Shown here in pieces: positions 35,331-43,886 of a stretch of DNA of 64,000 nucleotides. The DNA comes from Acidovorax sp. A1169 (GTDB lineage Bacteria; Pseudomonadota; Gammaproteobacteria; Burkholderiales; Burkholderiaceae_C). Numbering within the stretch: position 1 is the stretch's first letter; every line of letters starts with the position of its first letter. The DNA lies in the NCBI RefSeq assembly GCF_030704685.1, contig NZ_JAUZDX010000027.1:1-64000 (forward strand), written 5' to 3'. A model generated the notes under the pieces. That model saw nothing but the letters and a program-made list of their open reading frames with translations, was not told the DNA's origin and did not search any database. Both the position numbers and the translations under genes were made by a program.

Positions 35331-37022
35331 ATGACGACGACGCCCTACAAGCGCCTTCCCGCCCGGCCCGACATCGGCCACCTCAAGAAACAGGCCAAGG
35401 ATCTCCTGGCCTTGTACCGCAGCAACGACGCTGCCGCCTTGCAGCGCTTTCGCACCGCCCTGCCCGCCGCTGCAGGCAAGAGCGACACCACCCTCGCCGC
35501 CCAGGGCCTGCGCCTGCACGATGCTCAGTCGTGCATCGCACGCGAATACGGCTTTGCCTCCTGGGCCGACCTGCAGGGCTTTGTCGTCGCGCGCCGGGCC
35601 CAGGCCGATGACCCGGGCAAGGCCCTGCTCCACTGGCTGGGCCTGGCCTATGCGGGCGATATCTGCGGCGGCATGAACCGCGCGCGGCCCGCCGTGGCCC
35701 TGCGCCTGCTCGAAGACCACCCCGCCCTGCTCGGCAACAGCGACCCCTGCCTGGCCTGCGCCACCGGCGACGAAGCCGTGCTGCGCCAGGCCACCGCGCA
35801 GGACCCCGGCTGGGTGCACCGTGCGGGTGGGCCGCTGCAGTTGCCGCCACTGGTGGCGGTCGCGCATTCCGGCCTGCTGCAGCTGCCGAGCCACCGCGAG
35901 CGGCTGATCGCCTGCGCACGGCATCTGCTGGCGGCCGGTGCATCGCCCGACCAATCGGTGGGCAACCGCTGGCCCCCGGCCTCGCTGCAGGCACCTGCAG
36001 AGACCGAGCGCCTCTCGGCCCTGTACGGCGCTGCCGGCCGCAACCTCGACCCCGAGATGACGAAGCTGCTGCTCGATGCTGGCGCCCATCCTGACGACAA
36101 CGAATCGCTCTACCACGCGCTCGACAACCCCGAGTGCACCCGGCTGCTGCTCGAAGCCGGAGCCCGCATCACCGGCACCAACGCCATGTACCGCGTGCTC
36201 GACCTCGACGACCTGGCCACCCTGCAGCTGCTGCTGGCGCACGGCGGCGATGCCAACGAAGCACCGCAGGGCCCGCCCACGTCGGACTGGGGCTCGCCGC
36301 TGCTGTGGGCCATTCGCCGGCGCCGCTCGCCCGCGCACATCGCAGCCCTGCTGGCCGCAGGCGCCAGGCCCGATGCGCGCATGCAGGACGGCACACCCGC
36401 CCACGCCATGGCCCTGCGCTACGGCCTGACCGAGGTGGCACAGCTGCTGCAGGCGGCCACGGCGGGAACCAGCGGCCACGCGCCACCCGACTCGGACGAG
36501 GCCTTCATCGCCGCCTGCGCACGCGGCGACGAAGCGGCGGCCCGCGCACTGCAGGCCGCACACCCTGGCACCATCGGCAGGCTCGGCCCTGCCCAGCTGC
36601 GGCTGCTGCCCGAGCTGGCGGCCCAGGGCTGCGGCGATGCGGTGCGCGCCATGGTCACCCTGGGCTGGCCCATCGAGGTGCGCGGTGGAGACTGGGATGC
36701 CTCGGCCCTGAACCAGGCCGTGTTCCGTGGAGATGCCGCCCTCGCCCGCTTCCTGCTGGCGCACGGCGCCGACTGGCAGGCCCTGCACGGCTATGGCGAC
36801 AACGCCAGCGGCACCCTGTCCTGGGCCTCGCTCAACGAGCCCGTGCGCGGTGGCGACTGGGTCGGCTGCGCCCAGGCCCTGGTGGCCCACGGCATGCCCG
36901 GCGCGCGGCCCGATCCCGAGGGCCCGGACGACGGCGCCGTGCTGCTGGGCGGGCGGCGCAGCAGGTTCTCGGACGCGGTGGCGGACTACCTGCTGAGCCA
37001 GCCCGCCAGCGCGCAGGCTTAG
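35331..37022 (+). CDS. Ankyrin-repeat protein, 563 aa
   Basis: A scaffold of ankyrin repeats for protein binding, probably cytoplasmic. The first ~95 residues are the N-terminal helical domain common in such proteins (RPDIGHLKKQAKDLLALYRS ... CIAREYGFASWADLQGFV). Repeats follow, e.g. EMTKLLLDAGAHPDDNESLY, LLLAHGGDANEAPQGPP, LLAAGARPDARMQDGTPAHA and ARFLLAHGADWQALHGYGDN. GGAGG seven bases before ATG 35331 supports the start; an in-frame ATG at 35313 would add six residues. No signal peptide. It directly follows the palindromic repeat. Partner unknown. Confidence 0.82.
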   Translation: MTTTPYKRLPARPDIGHLKKQAKDLLALYRSNDAAALQRFRTALPAAAGKSDTTLAAQGLRLHDAQSCIAREYGFASWADLQGFVVARRAQADDPGKALLHWLGLAYAGDICGGMNRARPAVALRLLEDHPALLGNSDPCLACATGDEAVLRQATAQDPGWVHRAGGPLQLPPLVAVAHSGLLQLPSHRERLIACARHLLAAGASPDQSVGNRWPPASLQAPAETERLSALYGAAGRNLDPEMTKLLLDAGAHPDDNESLYHALDNPECTRLLLEAGARITGTNAMYRVLDLDDLATLQLLLAHGGDANEAPQGPPTSDWGSPLLWAIRRRRSPAHIAALLAAGARPDARMQDGTPAHAMALRYGLTEVAQLLQAATAGTSGHAPPDSDEAFIAACARGDEAAARALQAAHPGTIGRLGPAQLRLLPELAAQGCGDAVRAMVTLGWPIEVRGGDWDASALNQAVFRGDAALARFLLAHGADWQALHGYGDNASGTLSWASLNEPVRGGDWVGCAQALVAHGMPGARPDPEGPDDGAVLLGGRRSRFSDAVADYLLSQPASAQA

Positions 37023-37312
37023 CAACCGGTTGAGAGACAGGCTGGCACGCTGAGGGTGGCAGTGGAACCCACGCCGCGTCCGCCCACGAGTTGTCAGCAA
37101 CTGTTCACCCTGTTTCAGGGTGCGACACGCCCTTGCTGTGTGCGGGCCTTGGGCGCGTTACCTGCGCTTGCATCCGGCCTGCGGGCCGCGCGGCGTGAAC
37201 GGCCCCGTCCTACCGGGGGCGCGCCTGTGTCCCTACCGCGCCGCACGCCCGCCGGTTTCAACATGAAGGCATGGTGGCACCACGGCCACCGCGATCCTCA
37301 AAGGAGCTCCCC

Positions 37313-38341
37313 ATGTCGACCACCCCAGTCTCCCGTTCGCACCGCAGCCTTGCGGCCCCGCTGATCGCTGTGTCCGTGCTGGCACTCACCGTATCGCAGC
37401 ATGCCTACAGCCAGGGCGGCTTCGGCAGCGCCAGCCCTGCCACTCCGGCCATCTCGACCATTGGCAACCCCAGCACCGCGACCCCTAGCACGGCCACCCC
37501 TGGCAGTGCCTTGGGCAACACCTCCACCACGCCGGGCAGCAACAGCAACAGCAACAGCAGCATCGGCAACACCGCCGTTCCTGGCAATATTCCGAGCAGC
37601 ATCCCGAGCAGCAGCAACATCGGCAACGCCACCACCAGCCCCTCCAGCATCCCCGGCAGCGTGCCCAGCAGCACCGCCACGCCCACGGCTGCCACCAGCA
37701 ACCCGAGCAGCACCACCACCACGCCCAGTAGCAACAGCAGCATCGGCAACGCCAGCATTTCGGGCAACATCCCCAGTGGCATTCCGAGCAGCAGCATAGG
37801 CACACCGGGTACGGGCAGCACGGGCACGACAGCAGCCACGACAGGCAATCCGACAGGGAGCCCAGGCGCCACCGGTAACGGCACCCCGACGAGCGGCACC
37901 AGCACTGGTGCAGGCAGCGCCACTGGCACAGGCACCGGTATCGCCCCGGGTACCAGCGCGGGTGTCGGGCTCAGCGGTGCAGGCGCGGGCAGCGTGGCAG
38001 GTGCGCCTCCTGGCACGGGCTCGGCTGGCAGCACCAGCGCGGGCGCACCTGGCAGTGCGGCCGGCACCGCACCCGGTGCGGCCCCTGGCGCTGCAGCGGG
38101 TTCTGCAACGGGGAGCGGCGCAGGTGCCGCGAGCAGCGGGGCAGGCAGTACGGGCGGTAGCGCGGGCGTGGGTGCCGGTGCACCCGGAGCAGGCGCGGGG
38201 CCAGGTGCCGGTACGGGGGCCGGCCCCGGCGCGGGAGTTGGCGCCGGAGCCGGTTCAGCAGGCGCAGGCGCTGGCAGCGCAGGATCCGGCAGCGCAGGAA
38301 CCGGCAGTGCCGGTGCCGGTGCCGGTGCCGGTGCTCGTTGA
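37313..38341 (+). CDS. Exported Ser/Thr/Pro then Gly/Ala low-complexity protein, 342 aa
   Basis: AAGGAG seven bases before ATG 37313. A signal peptide (RSLAAPLIAVSVLALTVSQHAYSQ) is followed by a mature chain of only simple repeats: motifs SSIGNTAVPGNIPSSIPSSS and SSIGNASISGNIPSGIPSSS (two alike units, ~85-165), then Gly/Thr and finally Gly/Ala runs (GAGAGSAGSGSAGTGSAGAG) to the end. The composition changes stepwise from Ser/Thr/Pro to Gly/Ala, as in structural or silk-like surface proteins. No known domain. Short tandem GATCGTTGAT-type repeats follow the stop (38338-38371). Confidence 0.6.
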   Translation: MSTTPVSRSHRSLAAPLIAVSVLALTVSQHAYSQGGFGSASPATPAISTIGNPSTATPSTATPGSALGNTSTTPGSNSNSNSSIGNTAVPGNIPSSIPSSSNIGNATTSPSSIPGSVPSSTATPTAATSNPSSTTTTPSSNSSIGNASISGNIPSGIPSSSIGTPGTGSTGTTAATTGNPTGSPGATGNGTPTSGTSTGAGSATGTGTGIAPGTSAGVGLSGAGAGSVAGAPPGTGSAGSTSAGAPGSAAGTAPGAAPGAAAGSATGSGAGAASSGAGSTGGSAGVGAGAPGAGAGPGAGTGAGPGAGVGAGAGSAGAGAGSAGSGSAGTGSAGAGAGAGAR

Positions 38342-38849
38342 TCGTTGATGGTTGATCGTCGATCGTTGATGGACAGCATCACGCTTGCATGCAGGGGTTG
38401 AACGGGCCAGTCCACGCACCAGGCCCCTACCCATGCATGCGTGCATGCCCGCGCGCAGAATGCCACGCCCTGCGCCGCGACCCCCCACACCAAAAGACCG
38501 ACGGCCCCGTGCGGTCTGTGAGCACCTCCAGCGCGCGCCTGCCCAGCAACGACCAGTGGTTTGCAGCCACTGAGGCTGGGGCCGCAGGTGCAGGCACAAA
38601 AAACGCATTCAACCCGCATTTGTCATCTATATAGAGGACATACAAACGTGGCAAAAATCCCTAGCATTTGGTGGGTGCTGGGTGTGGCGCTGCCCATGGT
38701 GGTAGCCATGAAGCCATGCACAGCCCGTGCGGACTGCAGTCGCTCAACCGTGCCGGGTGCGACCGGATCTGCCTTGTGGGTTGCCTGGCTGGCCATCAGC
38801 CGGGCTGCCGCCTTTCCCTTCAATCAACCACCGAATCGAAGGTCTCACC
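38342..38849. other. Spacer with short repeats; possible small exported ORF
   Basis: Just after the stop lie repeated GTTGATCG/GTTGATGG units (38338-38371) and a TGCATGC-rich patch (38385-38445). From GTG 38648 a frame begins MAKIPSIWWVLGVALPMVVAM, which looks like a membrane or signal segment, but it soon becomes low quality and overlaps the next gene in another frame, so it is not called. Nothing else is seen. Confidence 0.3.
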
Positions 38850-39848
38850 GTGAACTCCACTACCGTCTCGTCCGCACTGGCCAACCCACTGGCATCCTTC
38901 AACAACCTGCACAAAAACGGCGACCGCGAATGCCTGCAGGGCCCCTCGCACTACGACGCATTGAGTGAGAGCCACCTCCAGGGCATTGCCCAGTACGAGG
39001 ACCTGTACCTGCTCACCCAGAACCGCTCCGGCCATGACAGCGGAAAACTCTACGTGTTTCGCGTCTCGCCACCCCAGCAATGCATCTTCACCACCCATCT
39101 TGATGTCAGCCAGTCGGCTGCTGCGCTGGGGGGCAATGGCCAGGCATTCAACCATCCGGGGGGCGTTCAACTAGCGGGCAAGTACCTGTTTGTGCCAGTC
39201 CAGACGGAGGACTACAACAACACCCGCATACAGGTGTACAACGTGGAAGGCCTGACCAGCGACAACCCCTCGATCGCGTTGGTCAACAACAGCCTGATCG
39301 CCGACTGCGACGACCGCAAAATCGAATCCATCGGCGTCGCATTCGACGAAGCCAATGGCAACTACGTGATCGTCGGCCTCCAGGGCAGCGACCTGTACTT
39401 CTACCGCACTGCGGGCAGCGATCTTTCGGTGCCGGTCACGGGCGGCTACGCGTTCACCTGCAAGGTGCCCGAGCACAATGATGCGGGCCCGCAGACCATC
39501 AACCTGCTCTACGGTGGGGACGGTCAGTTGTACCTGGTCAACTTCGCGGTGCGGGAGAAGGCAGTGGTCCTCTTCACCGACTACGCCTACCTCTACCAGG
39601 TCACTTGGTCACAGGGCCTCGGAGATCCGGCCTCGGCCAGGCATTTCATCACGCATGGATCGAGCACCCCGGGAGTGAACCAGCCGCACTTCCGCTGGGG
39701 CTCCGGCATTCATGTCGACGAGATGGGCATTAACCTGCTGGTGACGCAGAGGGTCATGCAGGAGAAGTGCTACATCGACCGCTTCGAGCAAAAGACGGAT
39801 GGCTCCGACGCCGATGGCGAGCCCGAGGGCACCGAAGCAGTCGAGTGA
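38850..39848 (+). CDS. Hypothetical beta-rich protein, 332 aa
   Basis: GTG 38850 follows GAAGG by seven bases; the frame is open to 38727 but the extension is not protein-like. The protein (ALANPLASFNNLHKNGDREC ... YEDLYLLTQNRSGHDSGKLY ... SIGVAFDEANGNYVIVGLQG ... DEMGINLLVTQRVMQEK) has repeated strand-rich segments with aromatic edges and may fold as a beta-propeller. No signal peptide from this start. Family not recognised. It stands alone. Confidence 0.6.
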   Translation: MNSTTVSSALANPLASFNNLHKNGDRECLQGPSHYDALSESHLQGIAQYEDLYLLTQNRSGHDSGKLYVFRVSPPQQCIFTTHLDVSQSAAALGGNGQAFNHPGGVQLAGKYLFVPVQTEDYNNTRIQVYNVEGLTSDNPSIALVNNSLIADCDDRKIESIGVAFDEANGNYVIVGLQGSDLYFYRTAGSDLSVPVTGGYAFTCKVPEHNDAGPQTINLLYGGDGQLYLVNFAVREKAVVLFTDYAYLYQVTWSQGLGDPASARHFITHGSSTPGVNQPHFRWGSGIHVDEMGINLLVTQRVMQEKCYIDRFEQKTDGSDADGEPEGTEAVE

Positions 39849-40038
39849 GATCGCCGCCCTTCTCTGGGATCCGGTCGCCCGGAAAAATGCCCGGGGGCGA
39901 ATTCCAGTTCGAGGTGAGGGCGGCGTGGGGCAGTAGTTCGGGCGCGATACCTGACGAGGTTGTCGGGGCCGGCTCGCACCGTTGCAGGGGTTGGCGCCGG
40001 CTCATCTGGCACGGTTGCGCGCGGTGCGGCCCATACCC

Positions 40039-40794
40039 TCAGCAGCGGGCCAGCCGGGCCTTCAGCCAGTCGACAACAATGCGATGGTACGTCTCACGCC
40101 ACTGGGCGCTTGACAGTTCATGGTCCGCCCCCAACAGCATGTGCCGCACCAGCGAGCGCGCGTTACCGAAGGCCCAGGCATAGCTTTCGGCCACCGGGCC
40201 CGGCACCACCGCGTCGCGCTCCGACTGCACCAGCAGCACGTCACCCCGAAACGCCTGGCATGCAGCCAGCGCCCGGTTGTTGTCGGGGGTATGCATCTTG
40301 CGCCGGTAGGCATCCACCTCGCGCCTGTCCAAGTCCTCCTTGGGCAGCATCCAGTCCGCATCGGGATAGATCGCGGGTGACCGCAGAACCAGCCAGTCGA
40401 ACGGATACATCCCCGCCAACAGTGCCGCCATGTACCCGCCGTAGCTGAACCCCAGCACGCCCACGGCATCAGGCCGCTCCTGGGCGTGAAGCAATTGGTA
40501 GTCGCGCAGCGTCTGGCGCAGGGTGTCCTCACGGTTCACACGGGCGCGTTCGGCCGCAGGCCAGCTGGCATCGGGCAGGTTGCCGCGTCGGCAGTGCCAG
40601 CCCTGGGCAGACAGGTCCTGGTCGAGCAGGTCGAACTGGGCCTTGCCATGGTCGTCCCAGCCCGGCAGCACCAGCAAGGCTGGCCGGTGGATTCCGGCGG
40701 GCCGCAACAGCGGCCCGCCGGGCAACGGCACAGGCGCTGCAAGCTCGGCGCTGCCATGCGCAGGGGACAGCGAATCTGCGTGCGAGAAGGCCAT
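40039..40794 (-). CDS. Alpha/beta hydrolase
   Basis: A 251-aa serine hydrolase. The nucleophile elbow is GVLGFSYGGYMAALL (G-x-S-x-G, Ser near residue 120). The acid is probably Asp in VQSERDAVVPGP and the His is in LLGADHELSS. PGWDDHGKAQ near residue 45 supplies the oxyanion loop. The small cap (YPDADWMLPKEDLDRREVDA) is typical of dienelactone-hydrolase/BAAT-like enzymes of unknown substrate. It is convergent with the 38850 gene; 39849-40038 between them shows nothing. Confidence 0.78.
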   Translation of the reverse strand: MAFSHADSLSPAHGSAELAAPVPLPGGPLLRPAGIHRPALLVLPGWDDHGKAQFDLLDQDLSAQGWHCRRGNLPDASWPAAERARVNREDTLRQTLRDYQLLHAQERPDAVGVLGFSYGGYMAALLAGMYPFDWLVLRSPAIYPDADWMLPKEDLDRREVDAYRRKMHTPDNNRALAACQAFRGDVLLVQSERDAVVPGPVAESYAWAFGNARSLVRHMLLGADHELSSAQWRETYHRIVVDWLKARLARC

Positions 40795-40876
40795 GCCCCC
40801 ATGGTGTCCGCGCCTGGGGGCGGCAGCCTGTCAGCGGCGCGCCCTTGCGCGCGTAAGACACGCCTGCAACGCGCGG

Positions 40877-41045
40877 CTAGGAGCGTGCGCGGCAGAAGGC
40901 ATCGAAGCGAAACGTCCGAAAACCGAGGATCGCTGGGTAGTACCGACAAGCCCAGGGTGGACCCCTGGGCGCCGGAGGTGATACCCGGCGAGACCGGTTT
41001 GTCGGGCGTTGCAGCCGATGCTCCTTCTGCCGCGCACGCTCCTAG
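40877..41045. repeat. 169-bp MITE-like element with perfect 23-bp terminal inverted repeats (copy 2)
   Basis: The terminal 23 bases (CTAGGAGCGTGCGCGGCAGA...) and the last 23 bases are perfect reverse complements. Its length equals that of 10995-11163. TCGAA(A)GCGAAA at offset 25 and TTGCAGCCGA at offset 132 are shared with that copy, yet most arm bases differ between the two. A central hairpin GCCCAGGG/CCCTGGGC is present. It lies just downstream of a decayed monooxygenase fragment. Confidence 0.7.
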
Positions 41046-41069
41046 GTCAGGCTCGGGCACGGGTGCGGC

Positions 41070-41275
41070 TCACCGGGGCCCGCCGTTGAGCAGATCCACC
41101 AGGCTGTGGGGCGCCTGCGGCCCCAGGCAGGCTTGAAGCACGCCCCATGCCTCCTGCGCCTCGGCCGCACTGCGCGCAAACATCCGGCTCGTAGGCTGCC
41201 AGCGCCGCCTCCACATCGCCAGGGTGCGCGGCAAGCGACTGGGCCAATTCCGCGCAGCGTTCAGGCGACAATGGC
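41070..41275 (-). pseudogene. C-terminal remnant of an FAD-dependent monooxygenase
   Basis: The minus strand reads LSPERCAELAQSLAAHPGDV EAALAAYE, then after a frameshift near 41188 RMFARSAAEAQEAWGVLQAC ... APHSLVDLLNGGPR-stop (41070-41072). This is the pattern of the last ~65 residues of PheA/TetX-like flavin monooxygenases (AL..HP.DV..AL..YE..MF.RS...A). The N-terminal three-quarters are gone and the frame is broken. Confidence 0.55.
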
Positions 41276-41297
41276 CCAAGAGAGGAAGAACCACACC

Positions 41298-42134
41298 ATG
41301 CCATCCATGAACAAGCGGCGCAAGTCCGCGGCACTGGCGGTACAAGCCGTCCTGGCGGGCCTACTGCTGGCTGCCGCAACAGCCCCGGCACAGGCGCAGA
41401 ACGGCACTCCCCCTTCGCAAGCACAAGCCCAGTTGGAACAGCAGGCGCTGGACTCCGCCGCCATGGCGGCCCCCCTGCTCGACAAGATCGATGCGGGCGG
41501 GTCGGTCACCGATCAGGAGGTCAAGGACGCCCGCATCGGCCTGCTGGAGCCGATCATGCTGGTGAAGGCCGCCTACCGTCGGGAGACGGATGCGATCGAA
41601 GTGCGCTACGTGCAGGAGGTCATGGCCCTGAAGCCGCAGCTGATGCTGAGCACGGCTTACCTGGCCTCGCCGGCGCTGCGCAGCCAGACACGCAGCCAAC
41701 TGGGCCCCTGGAAGCAGGCCATCGCCGCCTACAAGGTCCAGATGGAAGCGGCCAACGCCCGGGGGCTGCGGGGCATCAAGGCCACGGAGCCGCTGTTTCC
41801 GGCGTCCGTCTACCAGCCCATCGCCCGGGGCTTTGGGCGGGCCGTGCGGCTGAACGGCGATTTTGTGGCCAGCCTGGTGGCCAGTGAAGCCGCCGTCGTC
41901 ACGGGTGTCGCCGCACTGCTCGACCTGCTGGATGCCACCAACCCGCAGGACTATGTGTTCGAGCAGGACCCTGCGCCCAGACTGCTCTTCAGGGACCAGG
42001 CCATCCTCAACCGGTACAACCAGCTACTGAACAGCGTGAAAAGCGCCAGCCAGGAAAGCGCCAAAGCCAAGGCCCGGCTGAGCCAGGCGCTGGTGACCCC
42101 GGATGCCCGGCCCGGCGCACAGTCCAGGCCCTGA
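41298..42134 (+). CDS. Exported helical protein of unknown function, 278 aa
   Basis: AGAGGAAG nine bases before ATG 41298 (ATG 41307 is a second candidate). A signal peptide with a basic N-region (MNKRRKSAALAVQAVLAGLL ... APAQAQ) precedes an all-helical mature protein (QLEQQALDSAAMAAPLLDKI ... LGPWKQAIAAYKVQMEAANA ... AILNRYNQLLNSVKSASQES). Probably periplasmic. No known domain or cysteine pair. It is followed 57 bases later by the transporter fusion gene, perhaps co-transcribed. Confidence 0.6.
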   Translation: MPSMNKRRKSAALAVQAVLAGLLLAAATAPAQAQNGTPPSQAQAQLEQQALDSAAMAAPLLDKIDAGGSVTDQEVKDARIGLLEPIMLVKAAYRRETDAIEVRYVQEVMALKPQLMLSTAYLASPALRSQTRSQLGPWKQAIAAYKVQMEAANARGLRGIKATEPLFPASVYQPIARGFGRAVRLNGDFVASLVASEAAVVTGVAALLDLLDATNPQDYVFEQDPAPRLLFRDQAILNRYNQLLNSVKSASQESAKAKARLSQALVTPDARPGAQSRP

Positions 42135-42191
42135 CGGCTGCATCCAAAGCCCTGCAGCGCAAGGGCGGCCAAAGCAGCGCAGAATGGCCCG

Positions 42192-43760
42192 ATGCACCCC
42201 ACCCGACTGCCCTGGCGCACCGCCGCCAAAGCCACCCTGCTCGTGCTGGCCGGCACCTTCGCCTGGCCCTTGCAGGCGGCCGCCGAGCAACTGGCCATCG
42301 GCTCCAAGCGCTTCACCGAAAGCTACATCCTCGGCGAGGTCATCACCCAGGCCGCGCGCCAGGGCGGCGCCACTGCGGAGCACCGCCAGGGCCTGGGCAA
42401 CACCGCCGTGGTGGTCGAGGCGCTCAAGACCGGCTCCATCGACGTGTACCCCGAGTACCTGGGCACGGTGGAGCGCGAGATCCTCAAGCTGCCCACCGGG
42501 TCGTCCAGGGAGGCCATCGACCAGAAGCTGCGCGAGATGGGCCTGGCCCTGGGCGTGCCGCTGGGTTTTTCCAACGGCTATGCCCTGGCCGCCAGCGCCG
42601 AGGTGGCGCGCAAGCATGGCCTCAAAACCCTGGGCGACCTGCGGAGCGCACCCGACCTGCGCATCGCCATCTCGCAGGAATTTCTGGGCCGCGAAGACGG
42701 CTGGCCCGGCCTGGCCAGGCGCTACCAGTTGCCGCAACGCCCCACGTCCATCGACCACGGCCTGTCGTACCAGGCGCTGGCATCGCAGCGCATCGACCTG
42801 ACCGACATCTACACCACCGACGCGCGCATCGCCGACCTGGGCCTGGTGACGCTGCAGGACGATGCCAACTACTTCCCGCGCTACGACGCGGTGCTGCTCT
42901 ACCGCGCCGACCTGCCCACGCGCGCCCCGCAGGCCTGGCGCCGGATCGCCGCGCTCGAAGGCCGCATCGACGTAACGCGCATGATCGCCATGAACGCGCA
43001 GGCCGAACTGCACGGGCAGGCGTTCCCGGCCATTGCGGCCGACTTTCTCGCCGGCAAGGCCACGCCTGCCGCTGCGCCAACAAGTGCCTCCAGTGCCGCC
43101 AGCACAGCCGAGCCGCAGGCCCGCCCGTCGCTCTCCACCGCCATCTTCGGCGGCGACTTCTGGCGCCTCACGCGCGACCACCTGTGGCTGGTGGCCGTGT
43201 CCGTCGGCATCGCCGTGCTCATCGGCATCCCGCTGGGCACGCTGGCCGCCGCGCGGGCGTGGCTGGGCCAGGGCATCCTGGGTTTTGTCGGCCTGCTGCA
43301 GACCGTGCCCTCGCTGGCGCTGCTGGCCGCGCTGATCCCGCTGCTGGGCCGCATAGGCACCGTGCCGGCCATCGTGGCGCTCAGCCTGTATGCCCTGCTG
43401 CCCATCGTGCGCAACACCGCCGTGGGGCTGATGCAGGTGCCCAAGGGCACCCAGCAGGCCGCCGTGGCGCTGGGCATGACGCCCGCGCAAAGCTGGCGCC
43501 TGGTGCTGCTGCCGCTGGCCCTGCCCGTCATCATCGCGGGCGTAAAGACCGCCACCGTGATGACCGTTGGCACCGCCACCATCGCCGCCTTCATCGGCGC
43601 GGGCGGCTATGGCGAACGCATTGCGCAGGGGCTGGCGCTCAACGACGGCACCACCTTGCTGGCGGGTGCGATTCCCTCGGCCGGGCTGGCGGTGCTGATC
43701 CAGGTGGTGTTCGAGGTGGTCGAGCGCATGTTTCGGCAACCAGGTGCTGCGGCCAGTTGA
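42192..43760 (+). CDS. Osmoprotectant-type ABC transporter: substrate-binding/permease fusion
   Basis: A 522-aa fusion. After a signal-like N-terminus comes an OpuAC/ProX-class binding domain (LAIGSKRFTESYILGEVITQ, GLGNTAVVVEALKTGSIDVY, PEYLGTVER, ~residues 35-285), which in relatives binds glycine betaine, choline or related compounds. An Ala/Ser linker (~290-320) leads to a BPD_transp_1 permease with about five helices. Its EAA-type loop is VPKGTQQAAVALGMTPAQSW. The order is binding domain then permease, the reverse of BusAB/EgtU-type fusions. No ATPase gene is adjacent, so it must use one encoded elsewhere, or the system is incomplete. Confidence 0.82.
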   Translation: MHPTRLPWRTAAKATLLVLAGTFAWPLQAAAEQLAIGSKRFTESYILGEVITQAARQGGATAEHRQGLGNTAVVVEALKTGSIDVYPEYLGTVEREILKLPTGSSREAIDQKLREMGLALGVPLGFSNGYALAASAEVARKHGLKTLGDLRSAPDLRIAISQEFLGREDGWPGLARRYQLPQRPTSIDHGLSYQALASQRIDLTDIYTTDARIADLGLVTLQDDANYFPRYDAVLLYRADLPTRAPQAWRRIAALEGRIDVTRMIAMNAQAELHGQAFPAIAADFLAGKATPAAAPTSASSAASTAEPQARPSLSTAIFGGDFWRLTRDHLWLVAVSVGIAVLIGIPLGTLAAARAWLGQGILGFVGLLQTVPSLALLAALIPLLGRIGTVPAIVALSLYALLPIVRNTAVGLMQVPKGTQQAAVALGMTPAQSWRLVLLPLALPVIIAGVKTATVMTVGTATIAAFIGAGGYGERIAQGLALNDGTTLLAGAIPSAGLAVLIQVVFEVVERMFRQPGAAAS

Positions 43761-43886
43761 TGCAGCACAAGTAAAAACGCCTTGCGCGTGAAATGCGTCA
43801 CACCGCGCCGCGCGCGCAGCAGCTGGCCGGTGCTTCAATGGCGGCTTCGCCACCGCACCGCCTGCATTGACTGCATTGCCCCCCGC

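Noticed and set aside
35034-37100. 688-codon minus-strand frame opposite the ankyrin gene
   Set aside because: Antisense shadow of a GC-rich gene; the plus strand has ankyrin repeats and a ribosome site.
37310-38340. Possible CRISPR or tandem-repeat array from the SSIGN-type repeats
   Set aside because: Units are irregular codon-level repeats in a coding frame with no constant repeat and spacer pattern.
37405-38619. Minus-strand 404-codon Pro/Ala/Leu-rich frame opposite the low-complexity protein
   Set aside because: Reverse complement of simple repeats is always open; there is no start signal, and the plus strand has a signal peptide and ribosome site.
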